From the IMG/VR virus record IMGVR_UViG_3300008110_000192, positions 1-35,471 of that record: a stretch of 35,471 nucleotides of DNA; one strand, written 5' to 3'. Both the position numbers and the translations under genes were made by a program. Below, piece by piece: positions 22,424-30,389 of the stretch (positions are counted from its first letter, which is position 1; each line of letters starts with the position of its first letter). The notes beneath the pieces are model-generated. The model saw only the letters and a list, made by a program, of their open reading frames with translations, was not told where the DNA came from and searched no databases. Origin of the DNA: a virus.

Positions 22424-22815
22424 TAATAGAAAAGAAATATCATTTCTACGCAGCACATAGAAATAAAAATGCAGGAGAGAAGTGTGGTAGAATACACGGA
22501 CATACATACAACGTATTATGCCATTTTAAATTTGATGAAATGAAAGATGGGGTAACGATGTTATTCTCGGATATAGATAAGGTTGTAGAGCCTATCATAA
22601 AACAATACGACCACTATTTTCTTTTATACAAAGAAGATACATTATGCGACATTCTCAATATGGCAAACGAACCTTATATAGAATTACCTTTTGAAACAAG
22701 TGCGGAGAATATGGCTATGTGGATTTTCAATCAAATCAAAACTCATTTGCCGATAGTTAAAATAGAATTGGCAGAAACACAATCAAGCAATGTAATTTAT
22801 GAAGTTATCAATTAG
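22420..22815 (+). CDS. queD: 6-carboxytetrahydropterin synthase (QueD)
   Basis: 131 residues. The zinc ligands of the QueD/PTPS fold are visible: His13 (AAHRN), His26 and His28 (RIHGHTYN), with the catalytic Cys22 (KCGRIHGH). DHYFLLYK and the final LAETQSSN match the conserved LDH and ETxxN-type segments. It converts 7,8-dihydroneopterin triphosphate into 6-carboxy-5,6,7,8-tetrahydropterin, the second step towards preQ0. It overlaps the preceding and following genes, so it is cotranslated with them. Confidence 0.92.
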   Translation: MIIEKKYHFYAAHRNKNAGEKCGRIHGHTYNVLCHFKFDEMKDGVTMLFSDIDKVVEPIIKQYDHYFLLYKEDTLCDILNMANEPYIELPFETSAENMAMWIFNQIKTHLPIVKIELAETQSSNVIYEVIN

Positions 22816-23524
22816 CGAAGTATTTTATTCTATTCAAGGCGAAGGACCTACGACAGGCTACCCTGCGGTATTCGTACGATTAGGCGGATGCAATCTTATG
22901 TGCGGAGGAGAAGGTACGCAGCACGACCAACAATTACACAATGGAGCAACGTGGAGATGCGATACGATAGAAGTATGGATGAAAAGTAGAGCAAAAGAAT
23001 TTAAAGATATTCTATTAGAGGATTGTATAGAAGCAATTAAGAATGGAGCAAATTTAATTATAACAGGAGGAGAGCCTTTAATGCAGCAAACGAATATTAC
23101 AGAATTTATTAAATATGTAAGAAGCAATTATAATAAGAATTGCTATGTAGAGATTGAAACAAATGGAACGATAGCACCTACTCCTGAGATTGCTCAATTA
23201 GTTAATCAATGGAATTGCAGTCCTAAATTAGCAAATAGCGGTATGCCTAATATCAAGACATATAATACAAATGCTATTGAAAAATTAAATAGATTAAATA
23301 CTGCCTTCAAATTTGTATTGACTACTGATATGGATTGGGAGGAGGTAAAGAAATTTTATCTTGATATTGTAAATCCTAATAAGGTTTGGTTAATGCCATC
23401 AGGTAGCAGTCAAGAAGAATTAGTTAAATCAAAAGAAGCAGTTGCAGAAATAGCAAAGAACAATTATATAAAATTTACTAACAGATTACACATTGAAATA
23501 TGGAACAAGAAAACAGGGGTTTAA
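22799..23524 (+). CDS. queE: 7-carboxy-7-deazaguanine synthase (QueE)
   Basis: 241 residues. SEVFYSIQGEGPTTGYPAVFVRLGGCNL is the QueE start, TGGEPLM (GGEP motif, SAM binding) and SPKLANSGMP follow. The three iron-sulfur cysteines are at 31, 35 and 54 (CNLMC, then WRC), spaced C-x3-C-x18-C, instead of the usual C-x3-C-x2-C; the loop between them holds GTQHDQQLHNGATW. QueE is a radical-SAM enzyme that contracts the ring of 6-carboxytetrahydropterin to give 7-carboxy-7-deazaguanine. Apart from the loop, the protein appears complete. It overlaps FolE by 25 bases. Confidence 0.92.
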   Translation: MKLSISEVFYSIQGEGPTTGYPAVFVRLGGCNLMCGGEGTQHDQQLHNGATWRCDTIEVWMKSRAKEFKDILLEDCIEAIKNGANLIITGGEPLMQQTNITEFIKYVRSNYNKNCYVEIETNGTIAPTPEIAQLVNQWNCSPKLANSGMPNIKTYNTNAIEKLNRLNTAFKFVLTTDMDWEEVKKFYLDIVNPNKVWLMPSGSSQEELVKSKEAVAEIAKNNYIKFTNRLHIEIWNKKTGV

Positions 23525-24069
23525 GAGAATACGAAACTTTTAGTGCAGAATGGCACTTTCAAAATATCTTAGAGAAGTTAGGAGAGAATCCTCAAAGAGA
23601 AGGATTAAAAGAAACACCTAAAAGATATATAAAGTTTATGCGAGAGTTTTTAGAACCCAAGCAATTTAACTTTACTACGTTTGATGCAGAAGGTACGGAT
23701 GAGATGATAATTCAAACGAATATACCATTCTATTCTTTATGTGAGCATCACACGGCACCTTTCTTTGGAACAGGCACAATAGCCTATATTCCTAATGGAA
23801 AGATTGTGGGTTTAAGCAAATTAGCAAGAACATTAGATTTCTATGCTAATAGATTTCAAAATCAAGAACGAATAACCTCACAGGTAGCAGAACGATTGTG
23901 GAATGAATTAAATCCAAAAGGGGTAGCAGTAAGTTTAACGGCACAACATTTGTGTATGTCAATGAGAGGAGTAAAGAAGCACGATACTTGGACAACGACT
24001 AATAAATTATTAGGAGTATTCAAAGAAGTTGATAATGCAAGAAACGAATTTTTATCTCATATAAAATAA
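23500..24069 (+). CDS. folE: GTP cyclohydrolase I (FolE)
   Basis: 189 residues, full length. NPQREGLKETPKRYIKFM is the family opening, SLCEHHTAPFFG holds zinc ligands Cys81 and His84, and QHLCMSMRGVKKHD holds Cys152. It converts GTP to 7,8-dihydroneopterin triphosphate, the first step of the preQ0 pathway. Its position after queE completes the pathway in four adjoining genes, and suggests that supply does not rely on the host. A regular start; the ATG lies inside the queE gene. Confidence 0.94.
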   Translation: MEQENRGLREYETFSAEWHFQNILEKLGENPQREGLKETPKRYIKFMREFLEPKQFNFTTFDAEGTDEMIIQTNIPFYSLCEHHTAPFFGTGTIAYIPNGKIVGLSKLARTLDFYANRFQNQERITSQVAERLWNELNPKGVAVSLTAQHLCMSMRGVKKHDTWTTTNKLLGVFKEVDNARNEFLSHIK

Positions 24070-24071
24070 TT

Positions 24072-24446
24072 ATGGCAAACGAAAAGAATCTTAAACCTGC
24101 AAAGAAAGGAGAGCCATCAAGAAATCCAAATGGCAGACCTAAAAAGTTTACTACCTTATTGAAAGAACAAGGTTATAAATTATCCGAGATTAATGATACC
24201 ATACAAGTTATGATGTCTATGACTATGGATGAATTAAAAGAAATACACGATAGCGAAGATGTAACGATAATGGAAAAGACAATAGCCAATGCATTATTCA
24301 AATCGTGGAGGAAGGGAAGTTTATATAGTATAGATACATTAATGAATAGGGTATATGGCAAACCTAAAGAGCAAATGTCTTTAGATGGAAACATAAACGT
24401 AACAGGAATAGAAGTAGAAATTATAAGTCGTGAGCGAAAAACTTAA
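24072..24446 (+). CDS. Putative terminase small subunit (DUF5681-like)
   Basis: 124 residues. KKGEPSRNPNGRPKKFTTLLKEQGYK is a basic N-terminus seen in DUF5681 proteins near terminase genes, and TIANALFKSWRKGSLYSIDTLMNRVYGKPKEQ is typical of small terminase-type proteins. It directly precedes and overlaps the large subunit by 17 bases. It should recognise phage DNA and start packaging. The helix-turn-helix is not obvious. Confidence 0.72.
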   Translation: MANEKNLKPAKKGEPSRNPNGRPKKFTTLLKEQGYKLSEINDTIQVMMSMTMDELKEIHDSEDVTIMEKTIANALFKSWRKGSLYSIDTLMNRVYGKPKEQMSLDGNINVTGIEVEIISRERKT

Positions 24447-25635
24447 ACTACAAGGCAGTACAATATATCAAAAGAATGCGTTATCCGATAAGAAGATAAA
24501 GATTAATAGAGGAGGAACAAGAAGCACTAAATCTTATTCTTTAAGTCAGATAGCAGCAGTATGGCTATTAACAGGCAAATTTCACAAAGATTATAAATAC
24601 GAGGATAGAGGTACATTTAGTATTGTAAGAAAGTTCTTGCCTTCATTAAGAAGTTCAACGTTAAGGGATTTCACAGAGATATTAGAAGGAACAGGAATGA
24701 TGGATATTGTAGAATACAATAAATCAAATTTAGAATTTAAGGTTGGCAATAGAATAGTAGAATTCTTTTCTGTTGACCAAGAAACAAAATTAAGGGGTAG
24801 AAAAAGAACGCACTTATTTATTGATGAAGCAAACGAAATTAATAAGATAGAGTGGCAGCAATTATTATTTAGAACTACAGGCTACATATTCCTTGCACTC
24901 AACCCAAGTTCTCCTACACATTTTATAAAGACAGAATTAGAAGATATTCGTTATCATTCTGTAAAGGATATAGACATAATCATTTCTTCATATAGAGATA
25001 ATCCTTTCTTAGAAGATGCAATTATTAAGGAGATTGAATTGTTACGAGAAACAGACCCTTCATTATGGAACGTATATGGAAACGGAGAATGGGGAGCAAT
25101 AGAAGGATTAATATTCTCAAATACTCAATCTTGCGAAGCAGTTAAAGGAGAAATATTAGGATATGGATTAGACTTTGGATATAGCATTGACCCTACGGCA
25201 TTTGTAGAGGTTCGTAAAAGCGAAGGAGAGTTATATGTGCAGACTTTAATTTACGAACGAGGATTAACCAATCAGGATATTTCTAAGCGATTAAAGGACC
25301 TGCAAATACCAACACACCTACCTATTATTGCTGATAGTGCAGAACCTAAATCTATTGAGGAATTATATAGAGATGGGTGGAGGTCAATTAAACCTGCGAA
25401 GAAGGGAAGGGATAGTATTGCAAATAGTATAGATATATTAAAGCGATATAGAATTAACTATCCAATAGAAGATGTAATAGGCAGGGAAACAATGACTTAT
25501 AAATATCGAACAGATAAGAATGGAATGCTATTAGAAGAACCTATTGATTTTAATAATCACGCTATTGATGCTCTTAGATATTTTGCTATGAACCAATTAC
25601 AAATAAGCAATAAAGGATTATATAGTTTTAGATAA
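24430..25635 (+). CDS. terL: Terminase large subunit
   Basis: 401 residues from GTG 24430. The ATPase has a Walker A-like GGTRSTKSYS (about 29-38) and a Walker B with HLFIDEANEI; the motor and the RNase H-like nuclease follow with GLDFGYSIDPTA (first Asp), IIADSAEPKSIEELY and NHAIDALRYF. It powers DNA into the prohead and cuts it. The type is common in Bacteroidota siphoviruses. The window ends inside the tape measure, so the packaging strategy (cos or headful) is not shown. Confidence 0.92.
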   Translation: MSEKLKLQGSTIYQKNALSDKKIKINRGGTRSTKSYSLSQIAAVWLLTGKFHKDYKYEDRGTFSIVRKFLPSLRSSTLRDFTEILEGTGMMDIVEYNKSNLEFKVGNRIVEFFSVDQETKLRGRKRTHLFIDEANEINKIEWQQLLFRTTGYIFLALNPSSPTHFIKTELEDIRYHSVKDIDIIISSYRDNPFLEDAIIKEIELLRETDPSLWNVYGNGEWGAIEGLIFSNTQSCEAVKGEILGYGLDFGYSIDPTAFVEVRKSEGELYVQTLIYERGLTNQDISKRLKDLQIPTHLPIIADSAEPKSIEELYRDGWRSIKPAKKGRDSIANSIDILKRYRINYPIEDVIGRETMTYKYRTDKNGMLLEEPIDFNNHAIDALRYFAMNQLQISNKGLYSFR

Positions 25636-25664
25636 ACGATAACAAAAAAAATATATTTACTATT

Positions 25665-26267
25665 ATGTGGGATAAATTAACAGTCGGACAATTCATTACT
25701 CTATATGACATTGATGCTAATACCAATCTTAATGAGATTGAGAAGCAGCAAAAGATGTTATCTATTATAGAAGGAAAGAAAGAGGAGGATTATGATAATA
25801 TCAAGTACAGGGAACTTTTAAGAATCTATGCAGAGAAATTAGCCTTCTTTAGCGATATGCCTGAAACTAAGCCTGTGGATTTTATTGAAGTGAATGGCAA
25901 TAGATATAAATTCAATTTTGAAATATCAGAGATTACCGCAGGGCAGTATATTGATATAAATACTTTTGGAGGAGATATTGTTTCTTTAAATAAGATTGCA
26001 GCCTGTTTCTTTTTGCCTATGAAGGGTAAAAGATATATGGAGTATGGAGCAATACCGCACGACAAGGTGGCAGAAGATTTATTAGATGCAAACTTCTTAC
26101 AGGTATATAGCTGTATGGTTTTTTTTTATCAACTATTCAAGGAATTAATAAGCGATATAATAACCTCTTCGGAAATAACGGAGGAGCTGAAACAGAATCT
26201 AATTCGTTTATGGAAAGATGGGGTTGGGTTCTCTCCACTAAACAAGTCGCAGATTTTGAGAACATAA
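25665..26267 (+). CDS. Tail assembly chaperone, short form (G-like)
   Basis: 200 residues. WDKLTVGQFITLYDID and ISEITAGQYIDI with IEGKKEEDYDNI fit tail-assembly chaperone proteins of Bacteroidota phages, which bind the tape measure during tail building. The 0-frame protein ends in FSPLNKSQILRT at 26265-26267. Near its 3' end a nine-T run (26119-26127) and an open -1 frame downstream allow a longer form (see 26126-26392). The gene lies between terminase and tail genes, as expected. Confidence 0.72.
   Translation: MWDKLTVGQFITLYDIDANTNLNEIEKQQKMLSIIEGKKEEDYDNIKYRELLRIYAEKLAFFSDMPETKPVDFIEVNGNRYKFNFEISEITAGQYIDINTFGGDIVSLNKIAACFFLPMKGKRYMEYGAIPHDKVAEDLLDANFLQVYSCMVFFYQLFKELISDIITSSEITEELKQNLIRLWKDGVGFSPLNKSQILRT
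26120..26126 (+). promoter_or_regulatory. Candidate -1 ribosomal frameshift site
   Basis: T TTT TTT in the zero frame of the chaperone gene is a textbook X-XXY-YYZ slippery heptamer, within a run of nine T. Slipping by -1 leads into an open frame from 26126 to 26392, whereas the zero frame stops at 26267. Phage tail-assembly chaperones commonly use this device to make two ratio-controlled products. Confidence 0.72.
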
Positions 26268-26392
26268 CTGTAACAGAAGCATACAAATTAAAAATAATCC
26301 ACTATTTAAACATACTCGCATATTTAAAAGACTATAATAAAAACGAAGAACAAAAGTATAAGAAATGGGAGTTGCAACAGAAGCACAGGTAG
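26126..26392 (+). CDS. Tail assembly chaperone, frameshift extension (T-like)
   Basis: Read in the -1 frame after the slip, this adds about 88 residues: a polar Asn/Gly-rich linker (KRYNNLFGNNGG), then FMERWGWVLSTKQVADFENI and YLNILAYLKDY. The RWGW segment and the helical C-terminus match the T domain of tail-assembly chaperones in Bacteroidota phages. It could alternatively start at ATG 26210 as a separate short protein. The frame is open up to 26111, so no stop intervenes between the slip site and the end. It overlaps the next gene by 28 bases. Confidence 0.7.
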   Translation, partial: LSTIQGINKRYNNLFGNNGGAETESNSFMERWGWVLSTKQVADFENITVTEAYKLKIIHYLNILAYLKDYNKNEEQKYKKWELQQKHR

Positions 26393-27033
26393 CGAACCTT
26401 AAAATAGGCGGAAGGAAATTAGAACCTAATGAATACGTAGGAGCAATAGATGCTACTATGGGTGCTAATGTAACCGCTATGCTTAATCGTTTGGGTATAG
26501 ACCTTGTAGCAAAGTTTGAAGAACTTGCACCTGTTGGAAGTGGAGCATTGGCAAGTGGGATAAAGGTAATAGGGGTAAGAGAGAATGCAGGAGCATTTAG
26601 ATTAGAGATTGGCTTTGATGCAGAGTACACAGATTACATAGATAAAGGAGTAAGAGGTGTTGCTCCAAGTAGCGACCACCCAAGAAGGCAATATCAAAAT
26701 AAAGAAGGCAAGATATATCAATTTAAGAATTATGGTATGCCTCCTGAAGCGTTAGCAGGTCTTAAAAATTGGGCGGCAAGTAAAGGTATGCAATTACAAG
26801 CGGCTGCATTAGTTGAGCAGAGCAATAAATCACAGAAGGCAGGAAAGAAAGTTCCAATTAGAAAGATTAAGAAGTTTGATAGTGGAGCAGGAAGATTAGC
26901 ATACTACATTAAGAAATACGGAATAGAAGGTAGAAATTTTAAACAGAAAGCGTTTGATGCAATTATGCCTGATTATAAAGTAGAGTTTGAAGATATAGGT
27001 TATAATTCATTAATATTAAAGATTACAAAATGA
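26365..27033 (+). CDS. Putative tail-related protein
   Basis: 222 residues, starting MGVATEAQVANLKIGGRKL. A central FDAEYTDYIDKGVRG and KNYGMPPEALAGLKNWAASKGM occur before a basic stretch (KKVPIRKIKKFDSG). The IDKGVRG pattern resembles small tail-completion proteins of the HK97 gp10 type, which is a tentative link only. It overlaps the chaperone extension and is followed directly by larger tail genes, so a tail role is likely. Confidence 0.5.
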   Translation: MGVATEAQVANLKIGGRKLEPNEYVGAIDATMGANVTAMLNRLGIDLVAKFEELAPVGSGALASGIKVIGVRENAGAFRLEIGFDAEYTDYIDKGVRGVAPSSDHPRRQYQNKEGKIYQFKNYGMPPEALAGLKNWAASKGMQLQAAALVEQSNKSQKAGKKVPIRKIKKFDSGAGRLAYYIKKYGIEGRNFKQKAFDAIMPDYKVEFEDIGYNSLILKITK

Positions 27034-28208
27034 TAACATTAACAGAACCATCAATAAGTGTATTACCTGCATTTAATAGGGTATTGTATAATATTACAAG
27101 TACCAACGCAAATCAAACAGGCTTTAAATACCTTGTTAAAATATTTAATACTGCAGATGAATTAATTGTAACTACTTATTACGATACTCCTGCAGACCCA
27201 TCGGAAGCAATACAAATAGATATTAGTAAATTCATATCTACAGACTTTGCTCACGATAGAGGATTTAGAGAAACCTCAGAAACATTTAATTACAATGGCA
27301 TTGTAAAAGGTTTCTATTTAAAAGTATATGAGTATTTTAAAATAGATAATAGTTATGTAGTAGTGATAGAATCGGAAGTTATATCAGCAGTTAAATATGC
27401 AGTATCAATGTCTTTCCCTTTATTAGAGTTAAGAAATTGGTATGATAATATTGCAGAGTATAATGGAACAAGCGATACAATATATAAGCCTCTTACAGAT
27501 TGGGAATATGTTAAGTTAAGAAGCACAGATACGCAAGTATATGCATTCTATAATATAAATAATATTACAAGATGCGAATTGAAAGTATTCTATAATAATA
27601 ATACAAATACTACAATAAATATTACTAATGCACCTGCTACAAATTCAATTACATATTTTAATATCAATCCATTAACATACGGAACAAATGTAAGTTATAT
27701 AGAAGCATCTATTGTTTGGAATAATGGCAGCGAAAGAAAGATGAAGTTTTCTACATTGTATATACAAGCCTGTGGGAAGTATGAGCCTGTTCGTATTGCA
27801 TACCTTAATAAATTTGGAGTATATGATTTTCTTAATTTTGATTTAGTTAATAAGCAAAGTTTTGAAATAGAAAGAAAAGGTTATCAAAAATATTATACAA
27901 ATGATATTTATTATAATGAAAGCAATATAGTAAAGAATATTAATCCTATATACTATACTAAAGAAACGCAAAGTTGGAAAATTGTAAGTGATTATTTAAC
28001 AGATGCACAAAGCGTTCTTGCGAGGCAATTATATTCTTCTCCTTTAATCTATATGTATGTTACAGATGATACGAATATAATTCCATCTTGGATACCTGTT
28101 AAATTAAAAAGCAATTCATACGAGGTTAAAAAGATAGTAGCGGATAAATTATTTAATATAGAATTAGATTTAGAAGTTGGATTAACAAATACAAGGCAAT
28201 CAATATGA
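27030..28208 (+). CDS. Tail structural protein
   Basis: 392 residues, beta-rich. It begins TLTEPSISVLPAFNRVLYNI, and later carries PVRIAYLNKFGVYDFLNFDL. The latter segment occurs in structural tail proteins of Bacteroidota phages that precede the large tail-tip proteins. It may be a distal-tail or baseplate component. It overlaps the next gene by four bases, and the one before by four, so it is in one operon. No enzymatic motif is visible. Confidence 0.6.
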   Translation: MITLTEPSISVLPAFNRVLYNITSTNANQTGFKYLVKIFNTADELIVTTYYDTPADPSEAIQIDISKFISTDFAHDRGFRETSETFNYNGIVKGFYLKVYEYFKIDNSYVVVIESEVISAVKYAVSMSFPLLELRNWYDNIAEYNGTSDTIYKPLTDWEYVKLRSTDTQVYAFYNINNITRCELKVFYNNNTNTTINITNAPATNSITYFNINPLTYGTNVSYIEASIVWNNGSERKMKFSTLYIQACGKYEPVRIAYLNKFGVYDFLNFDLVNKQSFEIERKGYQKYYTNDIYYNESNIVKNINPIYYTKETQSWKIVSDYLTDAQSVLARQLYSSPLIYMYVTDDTNIIPSWIPVKLKSNSYEVKKIVADKLFNIELDLEVGLTNTRQSI

Positions 28209-30385
28209 GTGTAAAATTATTTGTAGAAGGATATGAGTTAGATATTACGACAGATATAGATGTGGACTTTACATATTCTATTGCGGATATTACAAACATT
28301 GAAAGAAGAAACACTTCTTATTCTAAGACTATTGTATTGCCCTCATCTGTTAGAAATCAAAAGTTATTAGGAAACATATTTGACCTATCTGTATCTAATG
28401 AATACGATAAAGATGCTCCTAATATATTATCTAATTTCAATTCATCTAAACAGGCGAAGGCACAGGTCTATCTTGATAATGTAAAGATATTTGATGGTGT
28501 ATTAAGATTGATTAAGATTATTAATACAGGAGGAGATATAACATACGAAACCAATGTGTTTGGAAAGTTAAATGATATTCTAACAATCTTAGGCGATAAG
28601 ACATTAGCCGAAATTGACTTTACTGACTATGACCACATTTGGAATATAACAAACATTGAGACAAGTTGGGAAAGACCTATGTGGGTTGATGGAGCAAATA
28701 ATTATGTATATCCATTAGTAGATTATGGATATAGTGTAGATGGTATTACATATCCTTTATTAGGATTTAAACCTGCGATATTTGTAAGAGAGATTATTAA
28801 AAGAATATTTAAGGAGAGCGGATTTGAATTAATTGCCCCTTTATTTGATACAGATTATTTTAAGAAACTTTTATTGCTAACGGCAGAAAAAGAAGTGAGT
28901 AAGCAATTAGATATGCTTCTTAGACAGACAAGTAATGGATTTACTCAATTCTTAACTACTCCAACGGAATATAACAGATTAATAGATTTTGAAATTGATA
29001 ACGTACATAATGGATTTGAAATTAGTAATGGAGGTACAAGATTTACTTGGATTAGAACTAATACGCAGACTACTACAATAAAATTTGATGCTAATTTATT
29101 ATTAACAAGATTAGCAGGAGCAGGTACAGGATATGTTGAATGGACTGCAGTAATATATTTGAATACAGGTGTTTTAGTATCTGATACAGTTTATCTCGAC
29201 TATGTAGCAGGTAGAGAAGATAATAGAGAATACAGTTGGAATATTGTATTAACTTCTCCTATTACTTTGAATACAGGAGATTATATAGAAGTATATTTAA
29301 TTGCTAATACAGATAATCAAATGCAGATTAGAACAAGAATTCGTATGTCTAATATGACTTTATTAGTTGGAGCATTAGTACCTACTGCAATTCCATTAGA
29401 AGAAGGAGATGTAATGCAGATTAACTATGTAATGCCTAAGTCAATCAAGCAAAAGGATTTCTTAAAGAGTATTATTACAATGTTTAACCTGTATGTAGTA
29501 CAGAATAAATTACAGGATAATATCTTAGAATTTATTCCTTACAATGAATTTTATTATACATACAAAGACCAATCTTTGGATTGGACAGATAAGGTAGATT
29601 ACAAAGAGAATATAACTATTACACCTGTAAGCGAATTAAGTGCAAAAGAATATAGATTAAGATTTGATGATGATACAGATTATTGGAGTGCATCTTATAA
29701 ATCAAAATTCAATCAAGGATACGGAGAGAGCAGGACTATAATGGATAATGATTTTGAGAATGATATTAAAGATATAAAGGTTGTCTTTGGTGCTCCTGTA
29801 ATGAGGGAAGAAGTTGCAGGAAGAAAGTTGGTACATCTATATAAGGTTGAGAATAACGTAAAGATAAAAGATAACTTCAAGCCAAGAATTGTATTTTGGA
29901 AGCCTAATCAAAATTGCCCTACTGAATGGAGATTATCTTTTTCAGGAACTTCAAATTCTTATGTGCAATATCCTTATGCAGGTCATTTAGATAACCCTAC
30001 TATCCCTGATAATGATGTCTTATTTGGCACTCCAAAAGAGGTTTATTTCAATATAACTACATATCCTGAAAAGAATCTTTATAAGAGTTATTATGAAGCA
30101 TTGCTTAATTCAATAGGCAATAGCGATAGTAGATTATTAGAAGCATATCTATATCTAACCCCTATTGATATTGAAAATTTAAACTTTAGAAAGATTATTA
30201 AAATAAACAATCATTACTTTGAGCTACATAAGATAGACAAATATAATCCGATAGCAAACTCATTATGTAGAGTAAGTCTATATAAGATACTTACAGATTT
30301 GCAACCTATTGATTATGATTATATTTTATTAGAGGATAGCAATTTTATGTTACAAGAAAACGGAATTAGTAAATTTTATATTTAA
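28205..30385 (+). CDS. Tail tip / baseplate-like structural protein
   Basis: 726 residues, starting VKLFVEGYELDITTDIDVDFTYS, with TIVLPSSVRNQKLLGNIF near the start, which is typical of a conserved tail protein found before the fibre gene in Bacteroidota siphoviruses. The middle is beta-sheet rich; the region with QIRTRIRMSNMTLLVGALVP may be a carbohydrate-binding insertion. The C-terminal half has many Tyr/Phe and ends DSNFMLQENGISKFYI. It probably joins the tail tube to the fibre. I see no lysozyme or peptidase motif. Confidence 0.62.
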   Translation: MSVKLFVEGYELDITTDIDVDFTYSIADITNIERRNTSYSKTIVLPSSVRNQKLLGNIFDLSVSNEYDKDAPNILSNFNSSKQAKAQVYLDNVKIFDGVLRLIKIINTGGDITYETNVFGKLNDILTILGDKTLAEIDFTDYDHIWNITNIETSWERPMWVDGANNYVYPLVDYGYSVDGITYPLLGFKPAIFVREIIKRIFKESGFELIAPLFDTDYFKKLLLLTAEKEVSKQLDMLLRQTSNGFTQFLTTPTEYNRLIDFEIDNVHNGFEISNGGTRFTWIRTNTQTTTIKFDANLLLTRLAGAGTGYVEWTAVIYLNTGVLVSDTVYLDYVAGREDNREYSWNIVLTSPITLNTGDYIEVYLIANTDNQMQIRTRIRMSNMTLLVGALVPTAIPLEEGDVMQINYVMPKSIKQKDFLKSIITMFNLYVVQNKLQDNILEFIPYNEFYYTYKDQSLDWTDKVDYKENITITPVSELSAKEYRLRFDDDTDYWSASYKSKFNQGYGESRTIMDNDFENDIKDIKVVFGAPVMREEVAGRKLVHLYKVENNVKIKDNFKPRIVFWKPNQNCPTEWRLSFSGTSNSYVQYPYAGHLDNPTIPDNDVLFGTPKEVYFNITTYPEKNLYKSYYEALLNSIGNSDSRLLEAYLYLTPIDIENLNFRKIIKINNHYFELHKIDKYNPIANSLCRVSLYKILTDLQPIDYDYILLEDSNFMLQENGISKFYI

Positions 30386-30389
30386 AGAT

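Noticed and set aside
26238-27000. Minus-strand frame of about 130 codons within the tail region
   Set aside because: It shadows the chaperone extension and the next gene, has no coupling with neighbours and no recognisable motif.
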